Positions 8,581 to 18,114 of a stretch of 64,000 nt of DNA are shown piece after piece (position 1 is the stretch's first letter; every line of letters begins with the position of its first letter). The notes under the pieces are model-generated. The model was not told the DNA's origin and did not search any database. It saw only the letters and a list, made by a program, of their open reading frames with translations. A program made the translations under genes and the position numbers. The DNA comes from Gemmatimonadales bacterium (GTDB taxonomy: Bacteria; Gemmatimonadota; Gemmatimonadetes; Gemmatimonadales; GWC2-71-9), in the NCBI GenBank assembly GCA_036500345.1, contig DASYCE010000026.1, positions 62,001 to 126,000 on the forward strand, given 5' to 3'.

Positions 8581-8999
8581 CAGGGCTTCTTCCCCGCGGG
8601 TGGAGGAGCGGTGGTCGGTGCAGCGCCACCCGACGTCGTGCCAGCAGTCGTCGGCGCCGGCGGCGGCGTCAATCCCGGGATGACGTTGGAAGGAGCCGTC
8701 GGCGGAGCGACCGGCTGTGTCACGGCTCCCTGGCGAAGACGCTTCTGGACCTCGGACGAACCTTGCGTGCCTCGACCGCCCGAGATGATCGAGAGGAGGA
8801 GTGCCAGCCCCATGAAGAAGCCACCGGTATACCAAGTCATCTTGGTGAGGAGGTTCGTCGCCTGCCGCCCGCCCAGGACCTGAGAGGTGGTCCCGCCCCC
8901 AAGTGATGCCAGGCCGCCGCCCTGCCCGGCCTGCATCAACACCACGGCCGAGAGGAGGAGACCATCGAGAATCATGATGATCAGCAAGAACGTAAACAT
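8580..8999 (-). CDS. secG: Preprotein translocase subunit SecG with long Pro/Thr/Ala tail
   Basis: SecG is the small two-helix subunit of the SecYEG channel. Residues 1-73 show the family pattern: a first membrane helix (FTFLLIIMILDGLLLSAVVLM), a glycine-rich loop (QGGGLASLGGGTTSQ) and a second helix (GGFFMGLALLLSIIS). Residues 75-139 form a low-complexity tail rich in Pro, Thr, Ala and Gly, making the protein about twice the minimal size. It follows tpiA by 50 bases and overlaps carA, in line with the common tpiA-secG neighbourhood. Confidence 0.92.
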   Translation of the reverse strand: MFTFLLIIMILDGLLLSAVVLMQAGQGGGLASLGGGTTSQVLGGRQATNLLTKMTWYTGGFFMGLALLLSIISGGRGTQGSSEVQKRLRQGAVTQPVAPPTAPSNVIPGLTPPPAPTTAGTTSGGAAPTTAPPPAGKKP

Positions 9000-9049
9000 C
9001 CGACACCCCTGTAGTTAGCTGCCCAATCTATCCGGATCGCCCGCCCGGC

Positions 9050-9811
9050 TCAACTCGGCGCAGCGACCCCGGTAGCGCAGATCGCAGCCCAGGTATCCGG
9101 GTCAAGCGACGCTCCTCCGACGAGTACTCCGTCGACTTCCGCCTCGGCGATGAGCTGGGCCACGTTGTTGAGATTGACCGATCCTCCGTAGAGGATCCGG
9201 GTGTCTCTTGAAAAGCCGAGCTGGATCAGGACCGCGCGGATGGCAGCGTGCACGGCGGCAGCATCCGAGGGTGTCGCGTTGCGGCCAGTGCCGATCGCCC
9301 ACACCGGTTCGTAGGCGATGAGAAGGTCGGCGCCGGCGTCAATGCCGTCGAGTCCGACGCGAAGCTGCCGCGTGACCACCGCCTCGGTCTCGCCGCGAGT
9401 GCGTTCCTCGATCGTCTCGCCAACGCAGAGCATCGCGGTCAAGCCGCCGTCGAGCACCGCGCGAAGTTTGCGATTGGTGTCGGCGTCGGTCTCGCCGAAG
9501 ACCTTGCGACGTTCGCTGTGGCCAACGAGCGCCGCATCGGCACCAGCGCCGCGTGCCAGGGCGACCGAGGTCGCGCCGGTGAAGGCACCGTTGGGAGCCC
9601 AGTATACGTCCTGTGCGCCGACCACGAGATGTTCGTGACCGCGAAATCCGCTCGCTATGGTTTCCAATGAAACAGCAGAGGGAAAGAACATCACGGTGCG
9701 GCCCGGCTCCGGGCGGTACAGCGTGAGGAACCGGTCGGCAAAGGTGCGCGCTTCGCCCGGGGCGAGGTGCATCTTCCAGTTGGCGGCGAAGACGAGCGGT
9801 CGCGGCGTCAT
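9050..9811 (-). CDS. tpiA: Triosephosphate isomerase
   Basis: Interconverts dihydroxyacetone phosphate and glyceraldehyde 3-phosphate. The 253-residue protein has FAANWKMH with the substrate lysine, VGHSERR with the electrophilic histidine, [11 protein letters not shown] with the catalytic glutamate and flexible loop, and ILYGGSV for phosphate binding. The ATG overlaps the pgk stop (ATGA). It is the third gene in gap-pgk-tpiA. Confidence 0.98.
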   Translation of the reverse strand: MTPRPLVFAANWKMHLAPGEARTFADRFLTLYRPEPGRTVMFFPSAVSLETIASGFRGHEHLVVGAQDVYWAPNGAFTGATSVALARGAGADAALVGHSERRKVFGETDADTNRKLRAVLDGGLTAMLCVGETIEERTRGETEAVVTRQLRVGLDGIDAGADLLIAYEPVWAIGTGRNATPSDAAAVHAAIRAVLIQLGFSRDTRILYGGSVNLNNVAQLIAEAEVDGVLVGGASLDPDTWAAICATGVAAPS

Positions 9812-11001
9812 GCGTTGTCGAGCGCCTCGACGCCGGGGAGCGGCTTCCCTTCGAGGAACTCGAGCGACGCGCCGCCGCCAGTGGAGACATGGGTCACGTT
9901 GTCTTCGACGCCCGCAGCAGCAACCGCCGCCGCGGAATCACCACCGCCGACGATCGTCACTGCACCGCTGCGCGTGGCGGCGGCAAGGGCATGTGCAATC
10001 GCCATCGTCCCCTTGTCGAAGGGAGGAGTCTCGAAGACTCCCATCGGTCCGTTCCACACCACCGTCTTCGCAGACGCGATCACCTGCGTGAACGCCGTGA
10101 CGCTGCTCGCATCGATGTCGTACATCGCCCATGCCGCCGGAATCTGATCGCGCGGCACCTCGCGCGTGGGGGCGTTCGACTCGAGCTTCTGGGCGATCAC
10201 GGCGCCGGTGGGCAGGAGAATCTTGTCGCCGGCCTCGGCGAGAAGTCCCTTCGCCATCTCGACGCGATCGCCTTCGACCAGCGATGTTCCGGTTTCCAGG
10301 CCCATCGCCTTGAAAAAAGTGCAGGCCATCGCACCGCCGATGAGGATCCGTTCGACCTTGGGAAGGAGCGCCTCGATCAGGTCGATCTTCCCCGAGATCT
10401 TCGCTCCGCCGAGGATCGCGACGAGCGGCCGCTTCGGGTGATCGATCGCTTCACCGAGAAAGCGCAGTTCCGCGTCCATCAGAAAGCCCGCGACCGCAGG
10501 CTTCAGGCGGTGCGCAATCGCTTCGGTGGACGCGTGTGCGCGATGCGCCGATCCGAAGGCGTCGTTCACGTACATGTCGCCAAGTGCTGCGAACCTGTCG
10601 GCGAGTGCCGGATCGTTCTTCTCTTCGCCTGGATAGAAGCGGGTGTTCTCGCCGACGATGACGGCGCCGCGCGGGAGCCGGCGAACCTGGGCCGGTGCAT
10701 CCGGGGAGGTCGGGTCGGCCAGAAAGGTCACCGGAAATCCGAGCAGCATCTCCAGCGCGCGCGCCACCGGCTTGAGTGAGTATTTCGGGTCGGGGCCGCC
10801 CTTGGGCCGACCAAGATGCGAGAGCACCACGACGCGGGCGCCCTTCTCGTGCAGATACCTGATCGTGGGCAAGGAGGCGCGCAGGCGAGTATCGTCGGTG
10901 ATCCTCTCGCCATCCATCGGGACGTTGAGGTCGGATCGCAGCACGACACGCTGGCCGTCGAGATGCGACGGATCGAGTTGTGCCAGCGTGCGCTTGGTCA
11001 C
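9808..11001 (-). CDS. pgk: Phosphoglycerate kinase
   Basis: Transfers the acyl phosphate of 1,3-bisphosphoglycerate to ADP. The N-terminal half has [13 protein letters not shown] and [12 protein letters not shown], both substrate-binding motifs; the C-terminal half has [22 protein letters not shown] and [10 protein letters not shown] for nucleotide binding. Length 397 residues is standard. Translation starts at GTG overlapping the gap stop as GTGA. Confidence 0.98.
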   Translation of the reverse strand: MTKRTLAQLDPSHLDGQRVVLRSDLNVPMDGERITDDTRLRASLPTIRYLHEKGARVVVLSHLGRPKGGPDPKYSLKPVARALEMLLGFPVTFLADPTSPDAPAQVRRLPRGAVIVGENTRFYPGEEKNDPALADRFAALGDMYVNDAFGSAHRAHASTEAIAHRLKPAVAGFLMDAELRFLGEAIDHPKRPLVAILGGAKISGKIDLIEALLPKVERILIGGAMACTFFKAMGLETGTSLVEGDRVEMAKGLLAEAGDKILLPTGAVIAQKLESNAPTREVPRDQIPAAWAMYDIDASSVTAFTQVIASAKTVVWNGPMGVFETPPFDKGTMAIAHALAAATRSGAVTIVGGGDSAAAVAAAGVEDNVTHVSTGGGASLEFLEGKPLPGVEALDNA

Positions 11002-12008
11002 AAGGACTTGCCGATATGCGTGATCATGTCCACGCAGCGGGCCGAATATCCCATCTCGTTGTCATACCACGACGAGACATGGACCGTCGTGCCGTCGACG
11101 ACATTCGTCGACAGCGAATCCACGGTGCTCGACGCGAGATTGCCGATGTAGTCGGCCGACACGAGCGGCTCGTCGTTGACGTCGAGGACACCCCTGAGGG
11201 CACCGCTCGCCGCCGCACGGAACGCCGCGTTCACCTCGTCGATGGTGGTTGCCCGGCCTACCGTGCAGGTGAGGTCGACGATCGAGACGTCGGCGGTCGG
11301 CACCCGCAAGGCGATCCCATCGAGCTTCCCCTTCACTTCCGGCATCACCAGCGCCGTCGCCTTCGCGGCGCCGGTCGACGTGGGGATGATCGACAATGCC
11401 GCCGCGCGCGCCCGGCGGAGATCCTTGTGCGGCAGGTCGAGAATGTGCTGGTCGTTGGTGTAGCTGTGGACGGTCGTCATGAAGCCGCGGACGAATCCGA
11501 AGGCGTCGCTCACCACCTTGACCACCGGGACGAGACAGTTGGTCGTGCACGACGCATTTGACACGACATGATGCGTGGCCGGATCGTATTCCAGGTGATT
11601 GACGCCGTAGACGAAGGTCTTGTCTTCGCCCTTCGCCGGCGCGGAGATCAGTACCTTCTTCGCCCCGGCTTCGAGATGCTTCGCCGCGCCAGCGCGGTCG
11701 GTGAAGTGACCGGTCGACTCCACCACGATGTCGATCTTGAGATCACGCCAGGGAAGTTTGGCGGGGTCGCGTTCGGATACCACCTTGATCGGGTTGCCAT
11801 CGAGGACGATCGTGTCGCCGTCCACCGCGACCGTCCCCGGGTATCGGCCATGGACCGAATCGTACTTGAGGAGATGCGCGAGTGTGGCAGTGTCGGTCAG
11901 GTCGTTGACGGCGACGAAGGTGATCCCCTGCGTATTCGCCGCCCTGGCCGCGCGCACGATGTTGCGGCCGATTCGTCCAAATCCGTTGATTGCTACCCGT
12001 ATCGACAT
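10998..12008 (-). CDS. gap: Glyceraldehyde-3-phosphate dehydrogenase, type I
   Basis: NAD-dependent oxidation and phosphorylation of glyceraldehyde 3-phosphate. The 336-residue protein has the Rossmann start [14 protein letters not shown], the catalytic cysteine in [19 protein letters not shown] with the catalytic histidine region and the C-terminal [10 protein letters not shown] motif. It leads the gap-pgk-tpiA-secG-carA run, with overlaps at gap/pgk, pgk/tpiA and secG/carA. ACGAGG lies before the ATG. Confidence 0.98.
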   Translation of the reverse strand: MSIRVAINGFGRIGRNIVRAARAANTQGITFVAVNDLTDTATLAHLLKYDSVHGRYPGTVAVDGDTIVLDGNPIKVVSERDPAKLPWRDLKIDIVVESTGHFTDRAGAAKHLEAGAKKVLISAPAKGEDKTFVYGVNHLEYDPATHHVVSNASCTTNCLVPVVKVVSDAFGFVRGFMTTVHSYTNDQHILDLPHKDLRRARAAALSIIPTSTGAAKATALVMPEVKGKLDGIALRVPTADVSIVDLTCTVGRATTIDEVNAAFRAAASGALRGVLDVNDEPLVSADYIGNLASSTVDSLSTNVVDGTTVHVSSWYDNEMGYSARCVDMITHIGKSL

Positions 12009-12053
12009 TGAAGCCTCGTTCCAGGACTCAGGGTGTATTCGTGCGACCCGCCA

Positions 12054-12767
12054 TCAGATTCCCGTCAGCGGGAGCTCGGCTCGTGCGAAAGTGACCCCTT
12101 CGACGCGCTCGGCCCCGCGGTCGAGCAGTTCCATCGCCGCCGAACATAATGTGGCGCCGGTGGTGAATACATCATCGACGAGGATCACCGGCCGCTCGTC
12201 GTCGGTGGCGGAAAACGCCGTTGAAAGATTCGCCCGGCGGTGTTCGGGAGTGAGGCGTGTCTGGGTGACGGTTTCGCGCGCTCGTCGTAGACGTTCGGGG
12301 CGGACCGGGAGGCCGGTAATCGCACCCAGCGCGATGGCGAGTTGTTCCGCCTGATTGTAGCCGCGGACCCGGCGGCGGCGGCGCGCCAACGGGATCGGGA
12401 CGAGGTCGGCCTGCGCGACGTGGCGGACCAGCGGCGCCATCCGGAGCGCAAACGATTCGGCGAGGCGCCACCAGCCGTGGTACTTGAACCGGTGCACCAG
12501 CTGCCGCACGGCGGGGTCGAGGCGAACGGCACTTCGGACGGGACCGAAGTCGGGTGGCCACTCGGCGCAGGTCCGGCATGCGAGCCGTAACGGCAGATGG
12601 TCGCCGCATCGAGCGCAAACCGGCTCGGAGATCGGTTGCCACCGGGCGCGGCAGAGGTCGCAGACCAGGGCCTCGTCACCGCACCGTGACGGATGGCGGC
12701 ATGCGATGCACTCCGACGGGAGCACCCATCGCTCGGCCCGCTGCACGACGTCAGTCCATCGTGCCAT
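12054..12767 (-). CDS. comF: ComF-family phosphoribosyltransferase-like protein
   Basis: The 237-residue protein has an N-terminal double zinc ribbon (CIAC, CDLC, CARC and CRTC pairs) and a C-terminal PRTase domain with VILVDDVFTTGATL. The RRRRRVRGYNQAEQLA block is typical of ComF/GntX. Family members support DNA uptake for natural competence, though their biochemical role is unsettled. The gene starts inside the end of aroE (17-base overlap). No other competence gene is visible nearby. Confidence 0.9.
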   Translation of the reverse strand: MARWTDVVQRAERWVLPSECIACRHPSRCGDEALVCDLCRARWQPISEPVCARCGDHLPLRLACRTCAEWPPDFGPVRSAVRLDPAVRQLVHRFKYHGWWRLAESFALRMAPLVRHVAQADLVPIPLARRRRRVRGYNQAEQLAIALGAITGLPVRPERLRRARETVTQTRLTPEHRRANLSTAFSATDDERPVILVDDVFTTGATLCSAAMELLDRGAERVEGVTFARAELPLTGI

Positions 12768-13560
12768 TCACAGCCGCGCGCATCACCTCGAGAGGTGGGT
12801 CGACATCGGGAAACCAGAGGCGCCAGGAGGCGGCACCCTGAGCCACGAGGACTTCGCGGCCGTCGAGCGCCCGGAGACCGCGTTCCCGGCACCGCGTCAC
12901 CCAGTCGGTCGTCCCGGCACCGCGATAGGTGAGATCGAGCACGGCAGCGCCCGGAGGCAACGCGGATTGCTCGATCGGGTCGGCATCGCCGCGGGCAAGC
13001 CCGAGGGGAGTCGCATTAATCACCACGCCGCATTGCTCGAATGGTGCTGCCTCGACGCCGATCGACCGAGCCCACGTGGCAAACGCCGTGGCGCGGCGCG
13101 TATCGCGCGATCGAACGGCAACGCGTCCGCCGAGTTCGCTCGCGGCACCGATCACGGCGCGCGCGCTTCCCCCGGTGCCGATCACGCCGATCGAGGCACC
13201 GTCGGCCTGCAGCTGGCTCAGTGCCGCGAGGATTCCGTCGACATCGGTATTGCCGACGTGGAGCGCACCATCGCGACTGCCGAAGAGATTCGCCGCGCCG
13301 AGTTGCGTGACGCGCGCGTCGTGGCTGGCCGGGACAGCGGCGGTGATCTCCTTGAAGGGAATCGTCACGTTGCCACCACCACCATTGCGCGCGAGCAGCG
13401 CCATGACGGCGGGGGTCTCTGCCGCGGTGGGGCGCAACGCCAGGTAGACCGCGTCGAGACCGATGGCGCGGAAGGCGGCGTTCTGCATCACGGGCGAGAG
13501 CGAATGTGCAACGGGGTCGCCGAGGACCGCAAAGAGGCGCGAAGTGGCGGAGGCGATCAC
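12751..13560 (-). CDS. aroE: Shikimate dehydrogenase
   Basis: NADPH-dependent reduction of 3-dehydroshikimate in aromatic amino-acid synthesis. The 269-residue product has the substrate-binding start LGDPVAHSLSPVMQN, the catalytic lysine in NVTIPFKE, the catalytic aspartate in NTDVDGIL, the dinucleotide loop GTGGSARAVI and NATPLGL. It starts at GTG overlapping the preceding stop as GTGA. Confidence 0.96.
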   Translation of the reverse strand: MIASATSRLFAVLGDPVAHSLSPVMQNAAFRAIGLDAVYLALRPTAAETPAVMALLARNGGGGNVTIPFKEITAAVPASHDARVTQLGAANLFGSRDGALHVGNTDVDGILAALSQLQADGASIGVIGTGGSARAVIGAASELGGRVAVRSRDTRRATAFATWARSIGVEAAPFEQCGVVINATPLGLARGDADPIEQSALPPGAAVLDLTYRGAGTTDWVTRCRERGLRALDGREVLVAQGAASWRLWFPDVDPPLEVMRAAVNGTMD

Positions 13561-14021
13561 CGGCGGCGCTCCGCGCGGATCCGGTCGATCGCCCGGTCGA
13601 GGAGTTCGTCAAGGACGACGGCAACTTCGCGATAGCCGGTGACGTCACCTCCCATCGGATCATGGATGTCGCGCCGACCGCTCGGGTCGGCGGCATAATC
13701 GCCCAGCGTGAACACCTTCTGCTCGCCGCCGAGTTCGGCGACGCGGCGAGCGTGCGCCTCGGTCATGGTGACGATCAGGTCGGCCCAGCGCACCTGATCC
13801 CCAGTCAGCATGCGTGCGCGATGCGACGAGAGGTCGAGCCCGCGCTCGAGGGCGACGAGGTATGACCCCTCGGACGCCGGTGTGCCGTCCCAGGCCGCGG
13901 TTCCGGCCGACTGAACCACGGCGTCCGCAAGATCCGGTGTCCGCGTGAGCTTGTCGGCGAGGATCGCCGCGGCAAGCGGCGACCTGCACGTGTTGCCCGA
14001 GCAGACCAGGAGGATATTCAT
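13557..14021 (-). CDS. Low-molecular-weight phosphatase, YwlE-like (possible protein-arginine phosphatase)
   Basis: The 154-residue protein has the P-loop VCSGNTCRSP at residues 6-15 (nucleophile Cys7, Arg13) and a late DIHDPMGGD that supplies the general acid Asp. Position 11 is Thr, where ordinary low-Mr tyrosine phosphatases have Ile or Val; in Bacillus YwlE Thr11 is the residue that favours phosphoarginine. It lies directly downstream of the Sua5-type gene, as ywlE lies near ywlC in Bacillus. No McsB-type arginine kinase is visible in this window, so a tyrosine phosphatase remains possible. The ATG was placed at MNILLVCSGN; the frame upstream is not conserved. Confidence 0.87.
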   Translation of the reverse strand: MNILLVCSGNTCRSPLAAAILADKLTRTPDLADAVVQSAGTAAWDGTPASEGSYLVALERGLDLSSHRARMLTGDQVRWADLIVTMTEAHARRVAELGGEQKVFTLGDYAADPSGRRDIHDPMGGDVTGYREVAVVLDELLDRAIDRIRAERRR

Positions 14022-14040
14022 CGGGCGCGCCGTGGAGTCA

Positions 14041-14691
14041 TCATGGCGCCATCGAGCCGGCGCGGCGCCGAAGCTCGGTGCGCGGGATCGCACCCTCGCG
14101 GACGAGGCGGGGCGTGGGGCCGCTGCAATCGACAAGGGTGGAGGGCGGGACATTTCCCAGCACACCACCATCGAGCACCATCAGATCGCCGTCGGCGATC
14201 GCTTCGGCGAAGAGCCGTTCGATCGCTTCTGGCCCCGGTGCGGCGGCCTGCCCCGGCCGGTTCGCCGACGTCGAAGTGAGCGGATGGCCCAGCCGCCCGA
14301 CGAGCTGCGCGATGCCACGATGAGAGGTCCACCGTACGGCAATTCCCCCTTCAGGTCCGCGCAGTGAATCCGGCAGGCGGCCTTCACCGCCGCGCAGCAC
14401 CAGCGTCAGCGGGCCGGGCCAGAATTCACGTGCGAGGACCCGGGCCTGCGGCGTGAGGACCAGCCCAGTCCGTTCCAGCATCTCGAGATCGCTGATCAGG
14501 AGAAGAAACGGCTTGCGCGCCGGGCGACCCTTGAGCTGTGCGAGACGTGTGAGCGCTTCGGGGATCGGCGCCGACCCCAGCCCGTACACTGTTTCTGTGG
14601 GATAGGCGAGCAGCTTCCCCGCGGCCAGATGCGGCGCCAGAACCACTGCGGCTCGCTCGACGTCGTCTTCGGTGTGGAACGGGATGCTCAT
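14041..14691 (-). CDS. L-threonylcarbamoyladenylate synthase (Sua5/YrdC family)
   Basis: Makes threonylcarbamoyl-AMP for the t6A37 modification of ANN-decoding tRNAs. The 216-residue YrdC domain shows AYPTETVYGLG, KGRPARKPFLLL, FWPGPLTLVL, VRWTSH and LTSTSANRPGQ, the family's nucleotide and carbonate pocket. No C-terminal Sua5 domain is present, so it is a YrdC-size protein. The chosen ATG overlaps the ispD stop (ATGA). Confidence 0.93.
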   Translation of the reverse strand: MSIPFHTEDDVERAAVVLAPHLAAGKLLAYPTETVYGLGSAPIPEALTRLAQLKGRPARKPFLLLISDLEMLERTGLVLTPQARVLAREFWPGPLTLVLRGGEGRLPDSLRGPEGGIAVRWTSHRGIAQLVGRLGHPLTSTSANRPGQAAAPGPEAIERLFAEAIADGDLMVLDGGVLGNVPPSTLVDCSGPTPRLVREGAIPRTELRRRAGSMAP

Positions 14692-15410
14692 CGACGACTC
14701 GCGTACCATGCGGCAAGGTCGAGGTCGTGCGCCGTGGTGATCTTGAGGTTCTCGATCGAGCCGGGGATCAGGTCGACAGGCTCACCCAGGCGCTCGACGA
14801 GGGTGGCATCGTCGGTCGCCGGCAACTCATCGAGGCCGGCGGCGGCATGGGCGCGTTCGAGAATGGCGCGTGGGAACGCCTGGGGCGTCTGCGCGGCCCA
14901 GAGACCGTGACGGTCGACGGTCGACAGGATGCGTCCGAAATCGTCGGCGCGCTTGATGGTATCGGCCACGGGAATTGCGGGCACCGCTGCGCGTCCGTCA
15001 CGCGCGCTGGCGATCGCCGCGTCGATTGTTGTGCGCGCAGGGAACGGGCGGGCGCCGTCGTGGACCAGAACGATGGTGCAGTCACCGGCGAGCGCCGCGA
15101 GGCCGGCCCGGACCGAATCGCGTCGTTCCTTCCCACCGGCGACCAGGTGCAGCCGCTCGCCGCACGCGTCGGCAAGCCATGCCGGCGGCGTGGCCGCATC
15201 TTCGGGTGGAACGACGACGATGATCCGGCCTACGTGCGGATGCGTTGCGAACGCACGGATCGCGTGCAGCAGGACCGGCGTCCTGGCCAGCAACTGATAC
15301 TGCTTGGGGACTGGTCCTCCGAAGCGGGTGCCGCGCCCCGCGGCGACGACAACGACTCCGACGTCAAGCGGCAAGGGTACGGACCAGTTCTTCGACGTGC
15401 TGCAATCCAT
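14688..15410 (-). CDS. ispD: 2-C-methyl-D-erythritol 4-phosphate cytidylyltransferase
   Basis: Third enzyme of the MEP isoprenoid pathway: CTP plus MEP gives CDP-ME. Motifs are VVVAAGRGTRFGGPVPKQY for CTP binding, VHDGARPF, AIPVADTIK and AAQTPQAFPRAIL. The start is not certain: the ATG given here overlaps radA by 47 bases, and a TTG at 15374 would give a 228-residue protein beginning MPLDVGVVVVAAG, closer to the family norm. Neither has a good ribosome-binding site. ispF is not adjacent. Confidence 0.93.
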   Translation of the reverse strand: MDCSTSKNWSVPLPLDVGVVVVAAGRGTRFGGPVPKQYQLLARTPVLLHAIRAFATHPHVGRIIVVVPPEDAATPPAWLADACGERLHLVAGGKERRDSVRAGLAALAGDCTIVLVHDGARPFPARTTIDAAIASARDGRAAVPAIPVADTIKRADDFGRILSTVDRHGLWAAQTPQAFPRAILERAHAAAGLDELPATDDATLVERLGEPVDLIPGSIENLKITTAHDLDLAAWYASRR

Positions 15411-16716
15411 GATGCCGCAGACCGGCGATCTTCGCCGTCGACCGCGACGATCCGAATGCGTGCACGAACCCGAGACGTGCCGCTTCGTTGAGGCGGCGCT
15501 CCAGTCCGCCGATCGGCCGGATCTCGCCGCCGAGTCCGAGTTCGCCGATGAACAGTGCGTTGGCCGGCGCGGGACGATCATGTGCCGACGAGAGGAGTGC
15601 TGCGGCAACGGCGAGATCGGCGCCAGGCTCCGTGAGCCGGACGCCCGCGGTGACATGGACGAAGACGTCGCGCGTTGCAAACGAGGCGCCGGCGCGACGC
15701 TCCAGCACGGCGAGGATCACGGCGAGGCGCTTCGGGTCGAGCCCGGTCGCGACGCGCTGCGGCGTGCCGTACCCTGATGGTGCCGCGAGCGCCTGCACTT
15801 CGACGAGCACGGGCCGCGTCCCCTCCATGAGCGCAGTCACCGCGCTGCCGGGAGTCCCTTCCGCGCGCGCGGCGAGGAACACCGCCGAGGGATTCGGGAC
15901 CGTGATGAGGCCGTGCTCGGTCATTTCGAAGACGCCGAGTTCGTCGACGGAACCAAAGCGGTTCTTGGTGGCGCGCAGCAGGCGGTAGTCGAGCGCCGAT
16001 TCGCCTTCGAAGTAGAGCACGGTATCGACGATGTGCTCCAGCGTCTTCGGCCCGGCGATACTGCCGCCCTTCGTCACATGCCCGACGACGATCACCGCGA
16101 CACCAGTCTCCTTGGCGAAGCGCATCAGCTGGCCGGCGCACTCGCGAACCTGCCCCACGTTACCCGGCGCGCTTTCGAGTGCGTCGGTGTACACCGTCTG
16201 GATCGAATCGAGGACGAGCACCGACGCGTCCATCGCACGGGTGGCACGCAGCACCGATTCGAGGCGGGTTTCGCCGATGACGCGCACATCGCCGGAGCCG
16301 GAGCCGAGGCGATCGGCACGAAGCCGCAACTGGTCGGCGGATTCCTCGCCGCTGGCGTAGAGGACTGCGCGTCCGGCTCCTTCGAGTCGTGCAGCGGCCT
16401 GCAGCAGGAGCGTCGACTTGCCGATCCCCGGTTCGCCGCCAATCAGCGTCATCGATCCCGGCACGATCCCGCCGCCGAGGACGAAATCGAGTTCGGCGAG
16501 TCCGGTCGTCCAGCGTTCGAGGCGCGTCGCCGTGACGTCGCGCAGGCGAATCACCGGCGCACCGGCGGCGCCGCTTTCGACTGCACGAGTCGACGAGAGG
16601 ACGATCGGTTCCTCAGCGATGCTGTTCCACTCGCCGCACCCCTCACAGCGACCGGCCCATTTGGGATGGTCGTGGCCGCACTCGGTGCAGCGCCAGACCG
16701 ATCGCGCCTTGGCCAT
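15364..16716 (-). CDS. radA: DNA repair protein RadA
   Basis: RadA processes recombination intermediates by driving branch migration. The 450-residue protein has the N-terminal zinc finger (Cys10, Cys13, Cys24, Cys27), a RecA-like ATPase with Walker A GEPGIGKST, the RadA-specific KNRFGS motif, and a C-terminal Lon-protease-like domain (LFIGELGLGGEIRPI) without a catalytic role. It directly follows dnaB: the dnaB stop and the radA ATG are adjacent. Confidence 0.97.
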   Translation of the reverse strand: MAKARSVWRCTECGHDHPKWAGRCEGCGEWNSIAEEPIVLSSTRAVESGAAGAPVIRLRDVTATRLERWTTGLAELDFVLGGGIVPGSMTLIGGEPGIGKSTLLLQAAARLEGAGRAVLYASGEESADQLRLRADRLGSGSGDVRVIGETRLESVLRATRAMDASVLVLDSIQTVYTDALESAPGNVGQVRECAGQLMRFAKETGVAVIVVGHVTKGGSIAGPKTLEHIVDTVLYFEGESALDYRLLRATKNRFGSVDELGVFEMTEHGLITVPNPSAVFLAARAEGTPGSAVTALMEGTRPVLVEVQALAAPSGYGTPQRVATGLDPKRLAVILAVLERRAGASFATRDVFVHVTAGVRLTEPGADLAVAAALLSSAHDRPAPANALFIGELGLGGEIRPIGGLERRLNEAARLGFVHAFGSSRSTAKIAGLRHHGLQHVEELVRTLAA

Positions 16717-18114
16717 CTAGGCCTCACGCTCGCTGCGATTGTCGAAGCGGGTGTACTGCTTGTGAAAGTGGAGATCGAGCATGCCGGTCGGGCCGTTGCG
16801 GTGCTTGGCGACGTGGATATCCGCCCGCCCCTCGAGGGACTCGCCCTTCTCTTCAGCCTTGTCGCGAAGGTCCTTGTACATCTCGGCGCGATGGATGAAG
16901 ATCACCACGTCGGCGTCCTGTTCGATGGCGCCGGAGTCGCGCAGATCGGAGAGGACCGGCGTGCGCTCGCCGCCCCGCTGCTCCGACGCGCGCGACAGCT
17001 GCGACAGGGCGATCACCGGCACCGACAGCTCGCGCGCCAGCCCCTTGAGCGAACGCGAGATGTCGGAGATCTCCTGGACGCGATTATCGGAATATTCCGG
17101 GCTCCGCATCAGCTGGAGATAGTCGACCACGATCAACCGGACATCATTTTCTGCACGCAGCCGGCGTGCCTTCGAACGCATCTCGAGGAGGGTGAGCGCC
17201 GGGGTATCGTCGATCCACACCGGACAGCTCTGCAGAATCCCCGCAGCGCGCGCCAGCTTGGTGAAATCCGTGTCGCGGAGCGACCCACGCCGTACCGACT
17301 GCGAATCGACGCGGGCTTCGGAGCAGAGCATCCGCTGCACCAGCGCGTCCTTCGACATTTCGAGCGAGAAGATCGCAACGCCGAACCCCTTTTCCGCAGC
17401 GTTGGTCGCGATGTTGAGGCAGAAAGCGGTCTTTCCCATCGACGGGCGAGCTGCGACGATGACAAGTTCCGACGGCTGGAATCCGCTGGTCATCTCGTCG
17501 AGATCGACAAATCCGCTCGGCACGCCGGTCACCGCCGACCCGCTTCCCTGCAGCGCCTCGATCCGCTCCATCGTCGGCCAGAGCATCTCCTTGATGCGGG
17601 TGAATCCCGCCTCGCGCCGCTGCTGGCCGATGGTGAAGATCTTCCCTTCGGCGCTGTCGAGGAGCTCGGTCGCGGTCGACTTGCCGTCGTAGGTCGCGGT
17701 GATGATCTGCGTCGCCGCTTCGATCAGGTGGCGCTGGATCGCCTTGTCACGCAGGATGCGGGCGTGGAACTCGAGGTTGGCGGCGGTGGGGACGGCATTG
17801 ACGAGTTCGTCGAGATACGGCACGCCGCCGGCGATTTCGAGATCACCGCGGCGCAACAACTCATCGCGGAGCGTGACGTAGTCGATCACCATCCGCTGTT
17901 CGAGGAGACCGCGGAGTGCCCGGAAAAGCCGGCGGTGCCCTTCGCGGTAAAACATGGTGTCATCGAGGAGTTCGGCGCCGCGGAGTGCGGCGTCGCCGTC
18001 GATGATCATCGCGCCAAGAACTGCCTGTTCGGCTTCCTGGCTCCACGGCGCACCGCGCCCCTGGAACGCGTCAGGCGCGGCGATCGAGGAGCTGTCGGGC
18101 AATACGGACGTCAT
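16717..18114 (-). CDS. dnaB: Replicative DNA helicase DnaB
   Basis: Hexameric helicase that unwinds the fork. The 465-residue protein has the N-terminal helical domain (SQEAEQAVLGAMI) and the RecA-like domain with Walker A ARPSMGKTAF, Walker B LIVVDYLQLM and the arginine-finger region near FIHRAEMY. The ATG lies 44 bases inside the end of the uracil-DNA glycosylase gene, and no later in-frame start precedes the conserved domain. No intein is present. Confidence 0.97.
   Translation of the reverse strand: MTSVLPDSSSIAAPDAFQGRGAPWSQEAEQAVLGAMIIDGDAALRGAELLDDTMFYREGHRRLFRALRGLLEQRMVIDYVTLRDELLRRGDLEIAGGVPYLDELVNAVPTAANLEFHARILRDKAIQRHLIEAATQIITATYDGKSTATELLDSAEGKIFTIGQQRREAGFTRIKEMLWPTMERIEALQGSGSAVTGVPSGFVDLDEMTSGFQPSELVIVAARPSMGKTAFCLNIATNAAEKGFGVAIFSLEMSKDALVQRMLCSEARVDSQSVRRGSLRDTDFTKLARAAGILQSCPVWIDDTPALTLLEMRSKARRLRAENDVRLIVVDYLQLMRSPEYSDNRVQEISDISRSLKGLARELSVPVIALSQLSRASEQRGGERTPVLSDLRDSGAIEQDADVVIFIHRAEMYKDLRDKAEEKGESLEGRADIHVAKHRNGPTGMLDLHFHKQYTRFDNRSEREA

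Noticed and set aside
7222..8883. A 553-codon plus-strand open frame opposite HU and carA
   Set aside because: It covers parts of three clearly real minus-strand genes and has shadow-like composition.
8581..9006. Extension of carA to a 521-residue protein
   Set aside because: The extra segment overlaps secG in another frame and shows no homology; CarA normally starts near the chosen ATG.
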